Made by a program: the position numbers and the translations under genes
Assembly: GCF_003864255.1 (NCBI RefSeq)
Contig: NZ_QWEZ01000001.1
Coordinates: forward strand, 372,001 to 436,000
Reading direction: 5' to 3'
DNA from: Aestuariirhabdus litorea
GTDB taxonomy: Bacteria; Pseudomonadota; Gammaproteobacteria; Pseudomonadales; Aestuariirhabdaceae
DNA length: 64,000 nucleotides
Part shown: positions 37,180-45,695 of the stretch, in pieces
Position numbering within the stretch: position 1 is the first letter of the stretch
How the letters are laid out: every line of letters begins with the position of its first letter
Notes under the pieces: model-generated
What the model saw: only the letters and a program-made list of their open reading frames with translations
The model's database searches: none
Told to the model about the DNA's origin: nothing

Positions 37180-37992
37180 TCAGGGGTTGAGGCCGGCGCC
37201 ACAGTATTTGCAGTGTTCGGCATCGTTATCGTGGCCGCTACGGTTGCAGTTGGCGCAGTATTTGGCGGAGCGATCGCGACGCAGTTCATCGGCCAGCTCG
37301 GCGGTGATGATCCCGGTGGGAACGGCAATGATGGAGTAACCGGTCACCATCACCATCGAGGCCAGCACCTGGCCGAACACGGTGTGGGGGGTGATGTCAC
37401 CGTAGCCCACGGTGGTGATGGTGACGATCGCCCAGTAGATGCTTTTGGGAATGCTGGTAAACCCGCTCTTATCCCCCTCCACCACGTACATCAGGGAGCC
37501 GAAAATCGTGGCCAGCACCAGTACCGAGCAGAAGAAGACAAAGATCTTGCGGCGCGAGGAGAGCATGGAGCGCCAGAGCACATTGGCGTCGCGCAGGTAG
37601 CGCATCAGCTTGAGGATACGGAAGATCCGCAGGACCCGCAGCAGGCGGATGATCACCAGGAAGGTCGAGCCGCTGTAGAGCAGTGCCAGGTAACTGGGCA
37701 GAATCGCCAGCAGGTCAACGATGCCGAAGAAGCTGCGGGCGTAGCTGAGCGGCTTGGGCGAGCAGTAGAGACGGGCGATGTACTCGAGGGTAAAGAGCAG
37801 GGTGAACACCCACTCAATGATAAAAAACTGCTGGTGGTAACGGGAGGAGATCTCCTGGACCGAGTCCAGCATGGCCACCCCGATACTGAGCAGGATGGCG
37901 GCAATCAGGAACAGGTCGAAGCGGCGCCCCGCCGGGGTTTCGGTTCCAAAGATGACCTCGTAGAGGTGCTCTTTCAAGCGCTGCGTCGCCAT
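37180..37992 (-). CDS. voltage-gated potassium channel with C-terminal zinc ribbon
   Basis: The 270-residue protein has a six-helix Kv-type layout. The S4 helix holds regularly spaced arginines in IIRLLRVLRIFRILKLMRYLR, and the selectivity filter is TTVGYGD. The C terminus ends in a small zinc ribbon, CANC and CKYCG, after the pore helices. The start is ATG 37992, with a TTG at 37998 as alternative. It is convergent with the ATPase gene, nine bases apart. The role in osmotic or membrane-potential control is inferred. Confidence 0.85.
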   Translation of the reverse strand: MATQRLKEHLYEVIFGTETPAGRRFDLFLIAAILLSIGVAMLDSVQEISSRYHQQFFIIEWVFTLLFTLEYIARLYCSPKPLSYARSFFGIVDLLAILPSYLALLYSGSTFLVIIRLLRVLRIFRILKLMRYLRDANVLWRSMLSSRRKIFVFFCSVLVLATIFGSLMYVVEGDKSGFTSIPKSIYWAIVTITTVGYGDITPHTVFGQVLASMVMVTGYSIIAVPTGIITAELADELRRDRSAKYCANCNRSGHDNDAEHCKYCGAGLNP

Positions 37993-38085
37993 ATTCAATC
38001 CGTTGATGGTCTGTCTGGGAGCGCTCTATAGTACCGAACTTTGTAGGTGAAAGTCGCGGCAACCGGGTATCAATTAAAGGGGGGG

Positions 38086-38187
38086 CTACCAACTCATGCG
38101 GTACAGCGAGGCCATGCTCAGCAACAGCAGGGCAACGCAGGTGAGAGAGATCATAATATCGGGCACGGGGGATCGCTTGGGTGGCAT
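38086..38187 (-). CDS. possible 33-residue membrane protein
   Basis: The frame reads MPPKRSPVPDIMISLTCVALLLLSMASLYRMSW with one hydrophobic segment, and GGAG lies 10 bases upstream of the ATG. It lies between the response regulator (38331) and the potassium channel (37992) on the same strand. No homologue is recognised, so support rests on the ribosome site and hydrophobic helix. Confidence 0.35.
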   Translation of the reverse strand: MPPKRSPVPDIMISLTCVALLLLSMASLYRMSW

Positions 38188-38285
38188 TGGGCTCTGGCTC
38201 CTCGACAGGGGAAGCCCAGTGTAGGGGGGGCTTGTTTCGGTGCCTATGGGTAGAGCTACGGCAATCCTTGTGGCATCTACCTAGA

Positions 38286-38321
38286 GGCGCACAGGCGGAG
38301 CAACCCCTTCGCCTGTGTGCC
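38286..38321. other. stem-loop downstream of the FixJ-type gene
   Basis: GGCGCACAGGCG and CGCCTGTGTGCC form a long stem with a loop of about 12 bases, 10 bases after the regulator stop codon on the minus strand. It has no T-run, so it may be a weak or factor-dependent terminator. Confidence 0.5.
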
Positions 38322-38330
38322 CTGCCTGGA

Positions 38331-38948
38331 CTACATCTGGTCCTGAACCTGCATTACCTGGCGCACCAGGTGGGCGAGGGACTTGGTGCCCATCTTCTCC
38401 ATTACCCGGGAGCGGTGGATTTCGACGGTGCGCTGGCTCAGGTTGATGTCCAGTGCGATCACCTTGTTGGCCTTGCCCTCAATCACATGGTGCAACACTT
38501 CACGCTCGCGGTCGGTGAGGGTGCTCAGGCGGCGCAGGATCTCCTTGTGCTCCAGCAGCTCCTTGCGTTGCTCGGCGTCGAGCTTGAGGGCGTCGTTGAT
38601 CAGGTCCAGCAGCTCCTGGTCACGGAACGGCTTCTGGATGAAGTTCATGGCGCCGTCCTTGATCGCCTGCACCGCCATCTGTACATCACCGTGGCCGGTG
38701 ATAAAAATAATGGGAAGGATGCAGTGCATCTCATTGAGCTTGCCCTGCAGCTCAAGCCCGCTCATCCCCGGCATACGAATATCCAGCACAATACAGCCCG
38801 GGCGATTTTCATCGTAACTGTTGAGGAATTCGGCCGGGGAGGCAAAGGTCTCTACGCTCTGCCCAACGGATTTCATCAACAGTCGTAGCGAGTCCCTGAC
38901 CGCCTCGTCGTCGTCAATGATGAAAACTGTCGATTCCTGTTCTTGCAT
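38331..38948 (-). CDS. FixJ-family response regulator, orphan
   Basis: The 205-residue protein has a receiver domain with acidic residues D12-D13, phosphoacceptor D56, T84 and K106 in FIQKPF, and a LuxR-type helix-turn-helix domain (about 135-200) with LTDREREVLHHV and INLSQRTVEIHRSRVMEKM-type segments. No histidine kinase gene adjoins it. Related TodT/FixJ-type regulators activate catabolic or denitrification genes. The target is unknown. Confidence 0.9.
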   Translation of the reverse strand: MQEQESTVFIIDDDEAVRDSLRLLMKSVGQSVETFASPAEFLNSYDENRPGCIVLDIRMPGMSGLELQGKLNEMHCILPIIFITGHGDVQMAVQAIKDGAMNFIQKPFRDQELLDLINDALKLDAEQRKELLEHKEILRRLSTLTDREREVLHHVIEGKANKVIALDINLSQRTVEIHRSRVMEKMGTKSLAHLVRQVMQVQDQM

Positions 38949-39037
38949 GTGCGTTTCCTTTCTAGCTCGTGGAGTGACTCGCGCGTTCTGTTTTTTATGG
39001 CAAATAGTTTGCCATTATGTGGGGTTTATATCGAGCA

Positions 39038-39901
39038 TTATAGCGGCTTCCTGCGCGGTAGCTGGTCGGCTACCGCCAGTACCCCCGCCGCGATCACCAG
39101 CCCCATGCCGATCAGGGTGGCCAGCGCCAGCGATTCTGCCCACAGTAACCAGCCCAGCAGGGTGGCAAAGAGAATCGATGAGTAGGTAAAAGGGCCAAGG
39201 CGTCCTGCCGGTGCCAGCGCATAGGCATGGCTGAGGGAGAGCTGGGCGCCGGTTGAGAGCGCCGCCATCAGCAGGATCAGCCCCCACCCCTGGGTCGAGG
39301 GGGTGACCCAGTTCATCAGCGCCGGCAGCACCGAGAGCAGGCTGGTGAAGAGGGCAAAGTAAAAGACGATGCGGGTGCTGGGTTCGGTGCTGGCCATGCG
39401 CCTGATGGTGACCTTGGCCAGGGCCCCCAGCAGGGCACCGGCTAGGGCGACCAACAGCACCGGGTTCAGCCCTGCGGCGCCCGGCTTAAGGATCAGGGCA
39501 ACGCCAAGAAAGCCTAAGCCAATGGCAATCCTGACGCTCCTGGGAATCTGCTCGCCCAGCCACAGGAGGGCGATCACCGGAATAAAGAAGGGGGCGGTCT
39601 GTTTAAACAGGGCCGCCTCCGCCAGGGGCAGGTGGGCCCAGGAGTAGTAGAGGCAGTACATGGCGCTGACCCCGACCGCGGCGCGCATCAGGTGAAACCT
39701 GATATGCCGGGTCTGGATGGCGGCGCTCCCCTGGCGCATCAGCCAGGGGAGCAGCAGCCCCAGGGCAAACAGGTTGCGGCAAAAGACGATCACCTCGTTG
39801 GGCAGCTCATGGGCCAGCTGTCGAATGGTGGCGCCGCTGAGCACCAGTAGCAGCTCGGACAGGAGAATAAAGAGCGCACCGCGGTAGAGGGGGTTGGACA
39901 T
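39038..39901 (-). CDS. EamA-family permease
   Basis: The 287-residue protein has ten predicted membrane helices in two EamA halves, the drug/metabolite transporter layout. The N-terminal half includes FCRNLFALGLLLPWL and the C-terminal half SLSHAYALAPAGRLGPFTYSSILFATLLG, typical of EamA. It probably exports amino acids, sugars or related small molecules. It starts 53 bases from the divergent gene at 39954 region. Confidence 0.85.
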   Translation of the reverse strand: MSNPLYRGALFILLSELLLVLSGATIRQLAHELPNEVIVFCRNLFALGLLLPWLMRQGSAAIQTRHIRFHLMRAAVGVSAMYCLYYSWAHLPLAEAALFKQTAPFFIPVIALLWLGEQIPRSVRIAIGLGFLGVALILKPGAAGLNPVLLVALAGALLGALAKVTIRRMASTEPSTRIVFYFALFTSLLSVLPALMNWVTPSTQGWGLILLMAALSTGAQLSLSHAYALAPAGRLGPFTYSSILFATLLGWLLWAESLALATLIGMGLVIAAGVLAVADQLPRRKPL

Positions 39902-40106
39902 GGGGGCGGTTCTGGCCAGAGGGGCGCGCAGTATAGCTTAAGCGGATAAGGGGTTGCATGCCTTTGGCGGGGGTGCGAAGCTGGTGGCAGGAACTTCGCT
40001 GAGGCTGATGTCGGGGCCGCGCAGGATGCGTACGCCGAACCTATCGCCCCTGAGAGCATCGGCTCTTTGGGTACACAATAAAAACAATACAGCGAGTGAC
40101 TCCACT

Positions 40107-40898
40107 ATGATGCGACGTGCACCTTATCTTCTTCTATTGTGCCTGGGCCTGATGTCGGGCCCGGTGCTGGCCGACAAGGGCCAGCTTCTGGACCGGCTCT
40201 ACGCGCTGGAGATCGAAACCTACGCCACCTCCACCCAGTTCCATATGTTTACCTTTCTTGAGGGTGACCTGCGGGTCGCAACCAAGATCGAGAAGGGGCT
40301 GCAGCAGATGCAGGACCGGATCCCGGCCGATGAGGCGCTGCCTGGCGACGAGGCGCTGGCCGCCCTGGTGAACCAGGTCCGGCTCGACTTTGAACCGTAC
40401 CGTAAAGCCGCCCAAGGCAACGAGATCCGTACCCAGGGATATACCTCGGTGTATGCGGTGAGCGATCTTGAAACTGCCGAGCAACGTCTGCTCAATAGCC
40501 TGGCCGTGGCACAGGATTATCTCGATGGCAGCCAGCCCGGCCTGCGTCACCAGTTGATGTCGGCTGCGGCCAGGGTGCAAAAGATGGCGTCTCGTTATGC
40601 CCGCCTCGCGGCCCACTGGAATGGGCGTACCGGGCTGATGGCCGATGCCGAGGGTGACACCATCGATGTGCACGCCACCGCGTTCTCTCAGCAGCTTGAA
40701 ACCCTCCGGAGCTCCCTTGGGGATGAGCGGCTGCTGGAAGCCGAAATCAAGTGGGAGTTTATTTCGGCCAAACTGATCGACTACCAGAACGAGACCGTCC
40801 CCTATCTGGTCACCCGCTACAGCGACTCTATCGTCAGCCGGCTGATGGCCGTGGGCGCAGATACCGCCGTGGAACTGCCGGCGTTGGCCTCCAACTGA
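40107..40898 (+). CDS. secreted protein of unknown function
   Basis: The 263-residue protein has a cleavable signal peptide (about 1-22, ending GPVLA). The mature part has a helical, acidic sequence with repeated A, E, L and Q and no metal or cysteine pattern. I do not recognise a family. The ATG at 40107 is chosen as the first before the signal. It is not clearly in an operon with the ABC transporter at 41209, which has its own promoter. Confidence 0.68.
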   Translation: MMRRAPYLLLLCLGLMSGPVLADKGQLLDRLYALEIETYATSTQFHMFTFLEGDLRVATKIEKGLQQMQDRIPADEALPGDEALAALVNQVRLDFEPYRKAAQGNEIRTQGYTSVYAVSDLETAEQRLLNSLAVAQDYLDGSQPGLRHQLMSAAARVQKMASRYARLAAHWNGRTGLMADAEGDTIDVHATAFSQQLETLRSSLGDERLLEAEIKWEFISAKLIDYQNETVPYLVTRYSDSIVSRLMAVGADTAVELPALASN

Positions 40899-40996
40899 TG
40901 GGAGGCTGTTCTTAAGCGGATGCTGCAGGGGAGTTGGTGCTGGGGCGGTGGGGTCGCCCTGTGCGGCACGAACCTGCGTTTTGAGAAAATAAGGGG

Positions 40997-41002
40997 TATA
41001 AT
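40997..41002 (+). promoter_or_regulatory. -10 element upstream of the amino acid ABC operon
   Basis: TATAAT matches the sigma-70 -10 consensus and is 207 bases before the operon's first ATG. No good -35 box is seen at 16-18 bases spacing. The 310-base gap from 40899 to 41208 has no coding region. Confidence 0.4.
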
Positions 41003-41208
41003 TTCCTCTTTACGCCGTTTAGTTTTAGTCTGGGGACCTGCTGTTCACATCTTGCGCAAAACCCCTTGCATGGTTCCTGCCCAGTTGCGTACTTTATGGC
41101 ACAACCCGCCCGGCTCTGCAGAGGCGGGACACGCTATCCGAGACACCCGTGTGTTGGCCCTGCAACGGCCGGTACCGATTCGATAACGAACCATAAGAAG
41201 AGAGTTCT

Positions 41209-41982
41209 ATGAGCAGCAATACCCCTGCACTGGAAGTGAATGACCTGCATAAGCATTTCAATGAACTGGAGGTGCTCAAGGGAGTGTCGCTGACGGCCCA
41301 GAAGGGGGATGTGATCTCCATGATCGGCTCCTCCGGCTCCGGCAAAAGTACCTTCCTGCGTTGTATCAATCTCCTTGAAATCCCCACCTCCGGCGATATC
41401 TACCTGCACGGCGAAAAGATTGCGATGAAGCCCGGCAAGCGGGGCGTGCCCATGCCCGCGGACCAGAAGCAGGTGGAGCGTATTCGCTCACGCCTGTCGA
41501 TGGTGTTCCAGAGCTTTAACCTCTGGTCCCATATGACCATCGAGGAGAACATCATTGAGGCCCCCATCCAGGTGCTGGGTTTGTCGAAGAAGGAGGCCCT
41601 GGAGCGGGCCCGCCGCCTGATGGACAAGGTGGGTATCTACGAGAAGCGTGATTACTATCCCGGCCACATGTCCGGCGGTCAGCAGCAGCGTGCGGCGATC
41701 GCTCGGGCGCTGGCCATGGACCCGGAGGTGATGCTATTTGATGAGCCCACCTCGGCGCTGGACCCGGAGTTGGTGGGTGAGGTACTCAAGGTGATGCAGG
41801 ACCTGGCTGAAGAGGGTCGCACCATGATTGTGGTTACCCATGAAATGGCCTTTGCCCGAGATGTATCAAACAAGGTACTCTTTCTGCATCAGGGGCTGAT
41901 TGAAGAGCAGGGGCATCCCGATACGGTCTTTAATAACCCTGAATCAGAACGGCTGCAGCAGTTTCTTGCCAGCAGTTATTAA
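41209..41982 (+). CDS. basic amino acid ABC transporter ATP-binding protein
   Basis: The 257-residue ATPase has Walker [10 protein letters not shown] at 40-48, the signature [15 protein letters not shown], Walker [15 protein letters not shown] and the switch histidine [11 protein letters not shown]. These match HisP/AotP. It is the first gene of the ABC operon, 42 bases upstream of the binding protein gene. Confidence 0.92.
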   Translation: MSSNTPALEVNDLHKHFNELEVLKGVSLTAQKGDVISMIGSSGSGKSTFLRCINLLEIPTSGDIYLHGEKIAMKPGKRGVPMPADQKQVERIRSRLSMVFQSFNLWSHMTIEENIIEAPIQVLGLSKKEALERARRLMDKVGIYEKRDYYPGHMSGGQQQRAAIARALAMDPEVMLFDEPTSALDPELVGEVLKVMQDLAEEGRTMIVVTHEMAFARDVSNKVLFLHQGLIEEQGHPDTVFNNPESERLQQFLASSY

Positions 41983-42024
41983 CCTGATCAAACAACAGAT
42001 AACAAAAACCCTAGGGAGTTACTT

Positions 42025-42789
42025 ATGATAAAGCGTTTGTTTGCCGTTGGTGCCACTGTGATCGCGTTGGCGGCTACTCCGGCCATGGCTAAAGAGTGGA
42101 ACAAAGTTCGCATCGGTGTTGAGGGGGCTTACCCTCCCTTCAGCCAGACCAATCCCGATGGTTCGGTGACCGGTTTCGATATCGATATTGCCAATGCCCT
42201 CTGTGCGGCCATGAATGCCGAGTGCACCATGGTCAAGCAGGATTGGGACGGGATTATTCCTGCGCTGCTGGCGCGCAAGTACGATGCCATCATCGCCTCC
42301 ATGTCCATCACCGAAGAGCGCAAGCAGAAAGTTGATTTCACCAACAAGTACTACACCTCTCCGCTGGCCTATGTCGCCAAGAAGGGAGCGGGTATCGACA
42401 CCAGCAACCTGGCCGGCAAGACCGTAGGTGTGCAGCGTTCAACCATTGCTGATACCTATATCTCCAACGCGGTTGAGGGAGTGAACGTCAAGCGTTACGG
42501 CACTCAGGATGAAGCTTACCTGGATATGAAGTCTGATCGCCTGGACCTGCTGCTGGGTGATATTTTTGTTATGACCGATGGCTTCCTCGCCAAAGAGGGC
42601 GGCGACGCCTATGAGCTGACCGGTAAGAGCATCACCGATCCCAAGTGGGTGGGTGAAGGTATCGGTATCGCGGTTCGCAAGCGCGACAAGGACCTGACCG
42701 AGCAGTTTAATGCGGCGATCGAAAAGATCCGTGCCGATGGCACTTACGACACGATCCGCAAGAAGTACTTCGACTTCGAAATCTACTAA
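42025..42789 (+). CDS. basic amino acid ABC transporter substrate-binding protein
   Basis: The 254-residue protein has a signal peptide (about 1-22, ending PAMA) and the family 3 solute-binding domain with VRIGVEGAYPPFSQTNPDG and GFDIDIANALC. It matches arginine/ornithine/lysine/histidine binding proteins such as AotJ and HisJ. The exact ligand cannot be settled. It is separated from the permeases by a UUCG hairpin. Confidence 0.9.
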   Translation: MIKRLFAVGATVIALAATPAMAKEWNKVRIGVEGAYPPFSQTNPDGSVTGFDIDIANALCAAMNAECTMVKQDWDGIIPALLARKYDAIIASMSITEERKQKVDFTNKYYTSPLAYVAKKGAGIDTSNLAGKTVGVQRSTIADTYISNAVEGVNVKRYGTQDEAYLDMKSDRLDLLLGDIFVMTDGFLAKEGGDAYELTGKSITDPKWVGEGIGIAVRKRDKDLTEQFNAAIEKIRADGTYDTIRKKYFDFEIY

Positions 42790-42800
42790 GTCGGAACGCA

Positions 42801-42825
42801 GGCGAAGCACCTTCGGTGCTTCGCC
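42801..42825 (+). other. UUCG-tetraloop stem-loop between binding protein and permeases
   Basis: GGCGAAGCAC and GTGCTTCGCC pair around C(UUCG)G, 11 bases after the binding protein stop codon. The sequence after it is only weakly T-rich. The likely effect is to protect the upstream mRNA and to reduce transcription into the permease genes, matching the need for more binding protein. Confidence 0.7.
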
Positions 42826-42860
42826 ACCTTTCGTTTTCGTTTACCGGATGAGAGTGCAAT

Positions 42861-43553
42861 ATGCTTGATCTTCACGGCTATGGGCAAAGTATTCTCAGTG
42901 GCGCCATCGTTACCATTGAGGTAGCACTGCTGTCACTGTTACTGAGCATGGTGCTGGGGATTGGTACCGCACTGGCCAAACTCTCCCGCTCACTGATCGC
43001 CAAAAGCGTCGCAGTGGTCTACACCACGGTGATTCGTGGCATCCCCGACCTGGTGCTGATGCTGCTGATCTTCTTTGGCGGGCAGATGCTGGTGAACGAA
43101 CTGGCCTATATGGTGGGCTACGAAGATTACATCGATATTAACCCCTTTGTGGCAGGGGTTCTGACCATCGGTTTTATCTTCGGTGCCTACATGGCGGAAA
43201 CCTTTCGCGGCGCCATTCTGGCTGTCGACAGCGGCCAACTGGAAGCGGCCCGGGCCTATGGCATGACCAGCCTACAGGTGTTCCGCCGGATTCTGTTTCC
43301 GCAGATGATGCGCCATGCCCTGCCAGGTTTTGGCAACAACTGGCTGGTCTTACTCAAGACAACCGCGCTGGTGTCGATCATCGGCCTCGATGACATGGTG
43401 CGCAAGGCGTCGCTGGCGGCCGGCTCAACCCAGAAGCCCTTCACCTTTTACCTGGCGGTGTCGGTTATCTTCCTGGTCTTTACCTCGATTTCGGTCGGCT
43501 ACCTGCAGTGGCTTGAGCGTCGTTACAGCGCCAGCCTGAGACGTGAGGCCTAA
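42861..43553 (+). CDS. basic amino acid ABC transporter permease, HisQ/AotQ-type
   Basis: The 230-residue protein has five membrane helices, the start IVTIEVALLSLLLSMVLGI and the EAA loop in LEAARAYGMTSLQVFRRILFPQMM. It pairs with the permease at 43556, two bases downstream. Confidence 0.9.
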   Translation: MLDLHGYGQSILSGAIVTIEVALLSLLLSMVLGIGTALAKLSRSLIAKSVAVVYTTVIRGIPDLVLMLLIFFGGQMLVNELAYMVGYEDYIDINPFVAGVLTIGFIFGAYMAETFRGAILAVDSGQLEAARAYGMTSLQVFRRILFPQMMRHALPGFGNNWLVLLKTTALVSIIGLDDMVRKASLAAGSTQKPFTFYLAVSVIFLVFTSISVGYLQWLERRYSASLRREA

Positions 43554-43555
43554 TC

Positions 43556-44245
43556 ATGGATTTCTCCATTATTTTCGACAACATCGACCTCTATCTCGAG
43601 GGGGCCTGGACCACGATTCAGCTGGTGTTCCTTGCGCTGCTGCTGGGGCTCTTTATCGCGGTGCCGCTGGCGGTCCTGCGTAACAACCGCAACCCGCTGA
43701 TCTGGGGCCCCATCTGGGTCTATACCTACTTTTTCCGCGGCACCCCCATGCTGGTGCAGGTGTTTCTGGTCTACTACGGCTTCGGCCAGTTTGAGGCGAT
43801 GCGGGAGAGCTTCCTGTGGCCCTTCTTCAAGGAGGCCTACTGGTGTGCACTCTTTGCCTTTACCCTCAACACCGCCGCCTATACCACTGAGATTTTCCGC
43901 GGAGCGATTGCCAATACCCCGTATGGGGAGATCGAGGCTGCCAGGGCTTACGGCATGAGTCGCGGGCAGCAGATCCGCCGCATTATCCTGCCCAGCGCCC
44001 TGCGCCGGGCCCTGCCGGCTTACAGCAACGAGGTGGTGTTTATGCTCCATGGCAGCGCGATCGCCGGTATTGTCACCATCGTCGACCTGACCGGTGCTGC
44101 GCGCCTGATCAATGCCAAGTATTACAGCCCGTTCGAGGCCTTCATTGCCGCGGGCCTGTTTTACATGGCGATCACCTTCACCATCGTGTTTATCTTCCGC
44201 CAGCTGGAAAAGCGCTATCACGCTCACCTGCGCCCCCGTTCCTGA
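43556..44245 (+). CDS. basic amino acid ABC transporter permease, HisM/AotM-type
   Basis: The 229-residue protein has five membrane helices and the EAA loop in IEAARAYGMSRGQQIRRIILPSAL. It is homologous to the preceding permease and ends the operon before the terminator at 44268. Confidence 0.9.
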   Translation: MDFSIIFDNIDLYLEGAWTTIQLVFLALLLGLFIAVPLAVLRNNRNPLIWGPIWVYTYFFRGTPMLVQVFLVYYGFGQFEAMRESFLWPFFKEAYWCALFAFTLNTAAYTTEIFRGAIANTPYGEIEAARAYGMSRGQQIRRIILPSALRRALPAYSNEVVFMLHGSAIAGIVTIVDLTGAARLINAKYYSPFEAFIAAGLFYMAITFTIVFIFRQLEKRYHAHLRPRS

Positions 44246-44267
44246 GACAGGGATCCCAGAACAACAG

Positions 44268-44298
44268 CAGGGGGAGCTTTGGCTCCCCCTGTTTTTTT
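44268..44298 (+). terminator. rho-independent terminator of the amino acid ABC operon
   Basis: CAGGGGGAGC and GCTCCCCCTG form a perfect stem with a short loop and are followed by seven T residues, 22 bases after the last permease stop codon. Confidence 0.95.
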
Positions 44299-44436
44299 GT
44301 GGCGGTTTATACTGCCAGTGGGCAAGGTAGCCCGGTTTCAGGGCAGGGAAGACCGGCAGTGGATCGGTTTTTCTCCCTGGATCATCATCGACCCAGACGA
44401 GGGTAAAGCGTGCCTTGGGGCACAAGGAGAGAGCTG

Positions 44437-45129
44437 ATGGCAACGGTCATGATTACGGGATGTAGCCGGGGGCTCGGGCTGGAGTTCACCCGCCAGTATC
44501 TGCAGGAGGGTTGGAAGGTCTATGCCAGCTGCCGCAACCCGGAGGGCTGTACCGAGTTGCAGGCCCTCGCCGCAGAAAACCCCAGGCTGCACCTGTTGCC
44601 ACTGGATATTGCCGATAACGCCTCCATTGAGCGCGCTGCCAAGGCACTGCAGGGTCAACCGCTGGACCTGCTGGTCCAGAACGCAGGCGTCTATGGGCCC
44701 GGTGCCAGTCGCCTGGAAACGGTTCAGGTGGAGCCCTGGATGGAGACTCTCCGGATCAACGCCCTGGCCCCGCTGATGGTGGTGCAGCGCCTGCTGGATA
44801 ACCTGCGTCTGGGCTATGACCCCTGCGTAGTGCTGCTGAGTAGCAAGATGGGCAGTATGACCGATAACCTCAGCGGGGGGAGCTACGTCTACCGCAGCTC
44901 CAAGGCAGCCCTGAATGCGGTGGGCAAGAGCCTTGCCGAAGACTTGAGGGGCGAGGGGATTCGGGTACTCCTGATGCACCCCGGTTGGGTGAAAACCGAT
45001 ATGGGGGGGCCCAATGCCCTGATCGATGCCGTCACATCGGTGGCCTCTATGCGTCAAGTGATAGCCGCCACCACCCTCTCGGAGACGGGCTGCTTCCTGG
45101 ATTACAACGGCGACCCGCTCCCCTGGTAA
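44437..45129 (+). CDS. short-chain dehydrogenase/reductase
   Basis: The 230-residue protein has the NAD(P) motif MITGCSRGLGLEF, NAG in LLVQNAGVYG, SSK and the YxxxK active site in YVYRSSKAALN, with the catalytic serine in LLSSKMGS. The ATG at 44437 has AAGGAGAGAG upstream. It resembles C-factor/CsgA-like reductases. Substrate unknown. Confidence 0.9.
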   Translation: MATVMITGCSRGLGLEFTRQYLQEGWKVYASCRNPEGCTELQALAAENPRLHLLPLDIADNASIERAAKALQGQPLDLLVQNAGVYGPGASRLETVQVEPWMETLRINALAPLMVVQRLLDNLRLGYDPCVVLLSSKMGSMTDNLSGGSYVYRSSKAALNAVGKSLAEDLRGEGIRVLLMHPGWVKTDMGGPNALIDAVTSVASMRQVIAATTLSETGCFLDYNGDPLPW

Positions 45130-45152
45130 CCCGTCCCCTTACCTTAGGACCC

Positions 45153-45599
45153 TCAGGCCCGCAGGTCGACCAGGCCCCCTGGAGCGGAGGCTGGTTCAGG
45201 GCTTTGGTAGTGTTCGACCTGTGCGCCCCTGGGTTCGGGGCGCAGGCCCGTCTCCTGCTCGGCGGGGGAAACGTTGATGGTCAGCTCGGTGATTCCCTTG
45301 TGGCGCAGATAAGCGTAATCCACCAGGGTATGCCGGTCCCGGACCTCGCCCTCACTCATGAGGCGGATATAGGTGTCGACCTGGTCCTGACGCAGGTTTG
45401 CATGGCTGATGCCGAGCAATGTGGTGCGTTCGGCCTCCTTGCGAGCCTCGCGTGTATCCCGGGCTTCATTCAGGCGATCACCCAGCTGGTCGAGCAGGGC
45501 GTTGGACTGTTCATAGCTCAATCCGGCCTGGGGGAACAGCGGGCTGTTGGGGGTTCCCGGTGCCAGTGTGTAGGGGTTGAAGTGGCTGATCGGAATCAT
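45153..45599 (-). CDS. protein of unknown function
   Basis: The 148-residue protein begins MIPISHFNPYTLAPGTPNSP and has a central highly charged helical region rich in A, E and R (LLDQLGDRLNEARDTREARKE-type), no signal peptide and no membrane helix. The second of two adjacent ATGs has the better five-base spacing from AGGAGG, so 45599 is preferred. I know no family for it. It lies between the SDR gene and the GGDEF/EAL gene, convergent with the SDR. Confidence 0.6.
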   Translation of the reverse strand: MIPISHFNPYTLAPGTPNSPLFPQAGLSYEQSNALLDQLGDRLNEARDTREARKEAERTTLLGISHANLRQDQVDTYIRLMSEGEVRDRHTLVDYAYLRHKGITELTINVSPAEQETGLRPEPRGAQVEHYQSPEPASAPGGLVDLRA

Positions 45600-45695
45600 C
45601 ATTGCCTCCTGCCAAGTATGTCGTCCTAGTGTAGGGGCGAAGCGGGAGGTGGCGAATACGCAGATATGCGTCTTTTCAGGGGGGTGGATTTCGGT

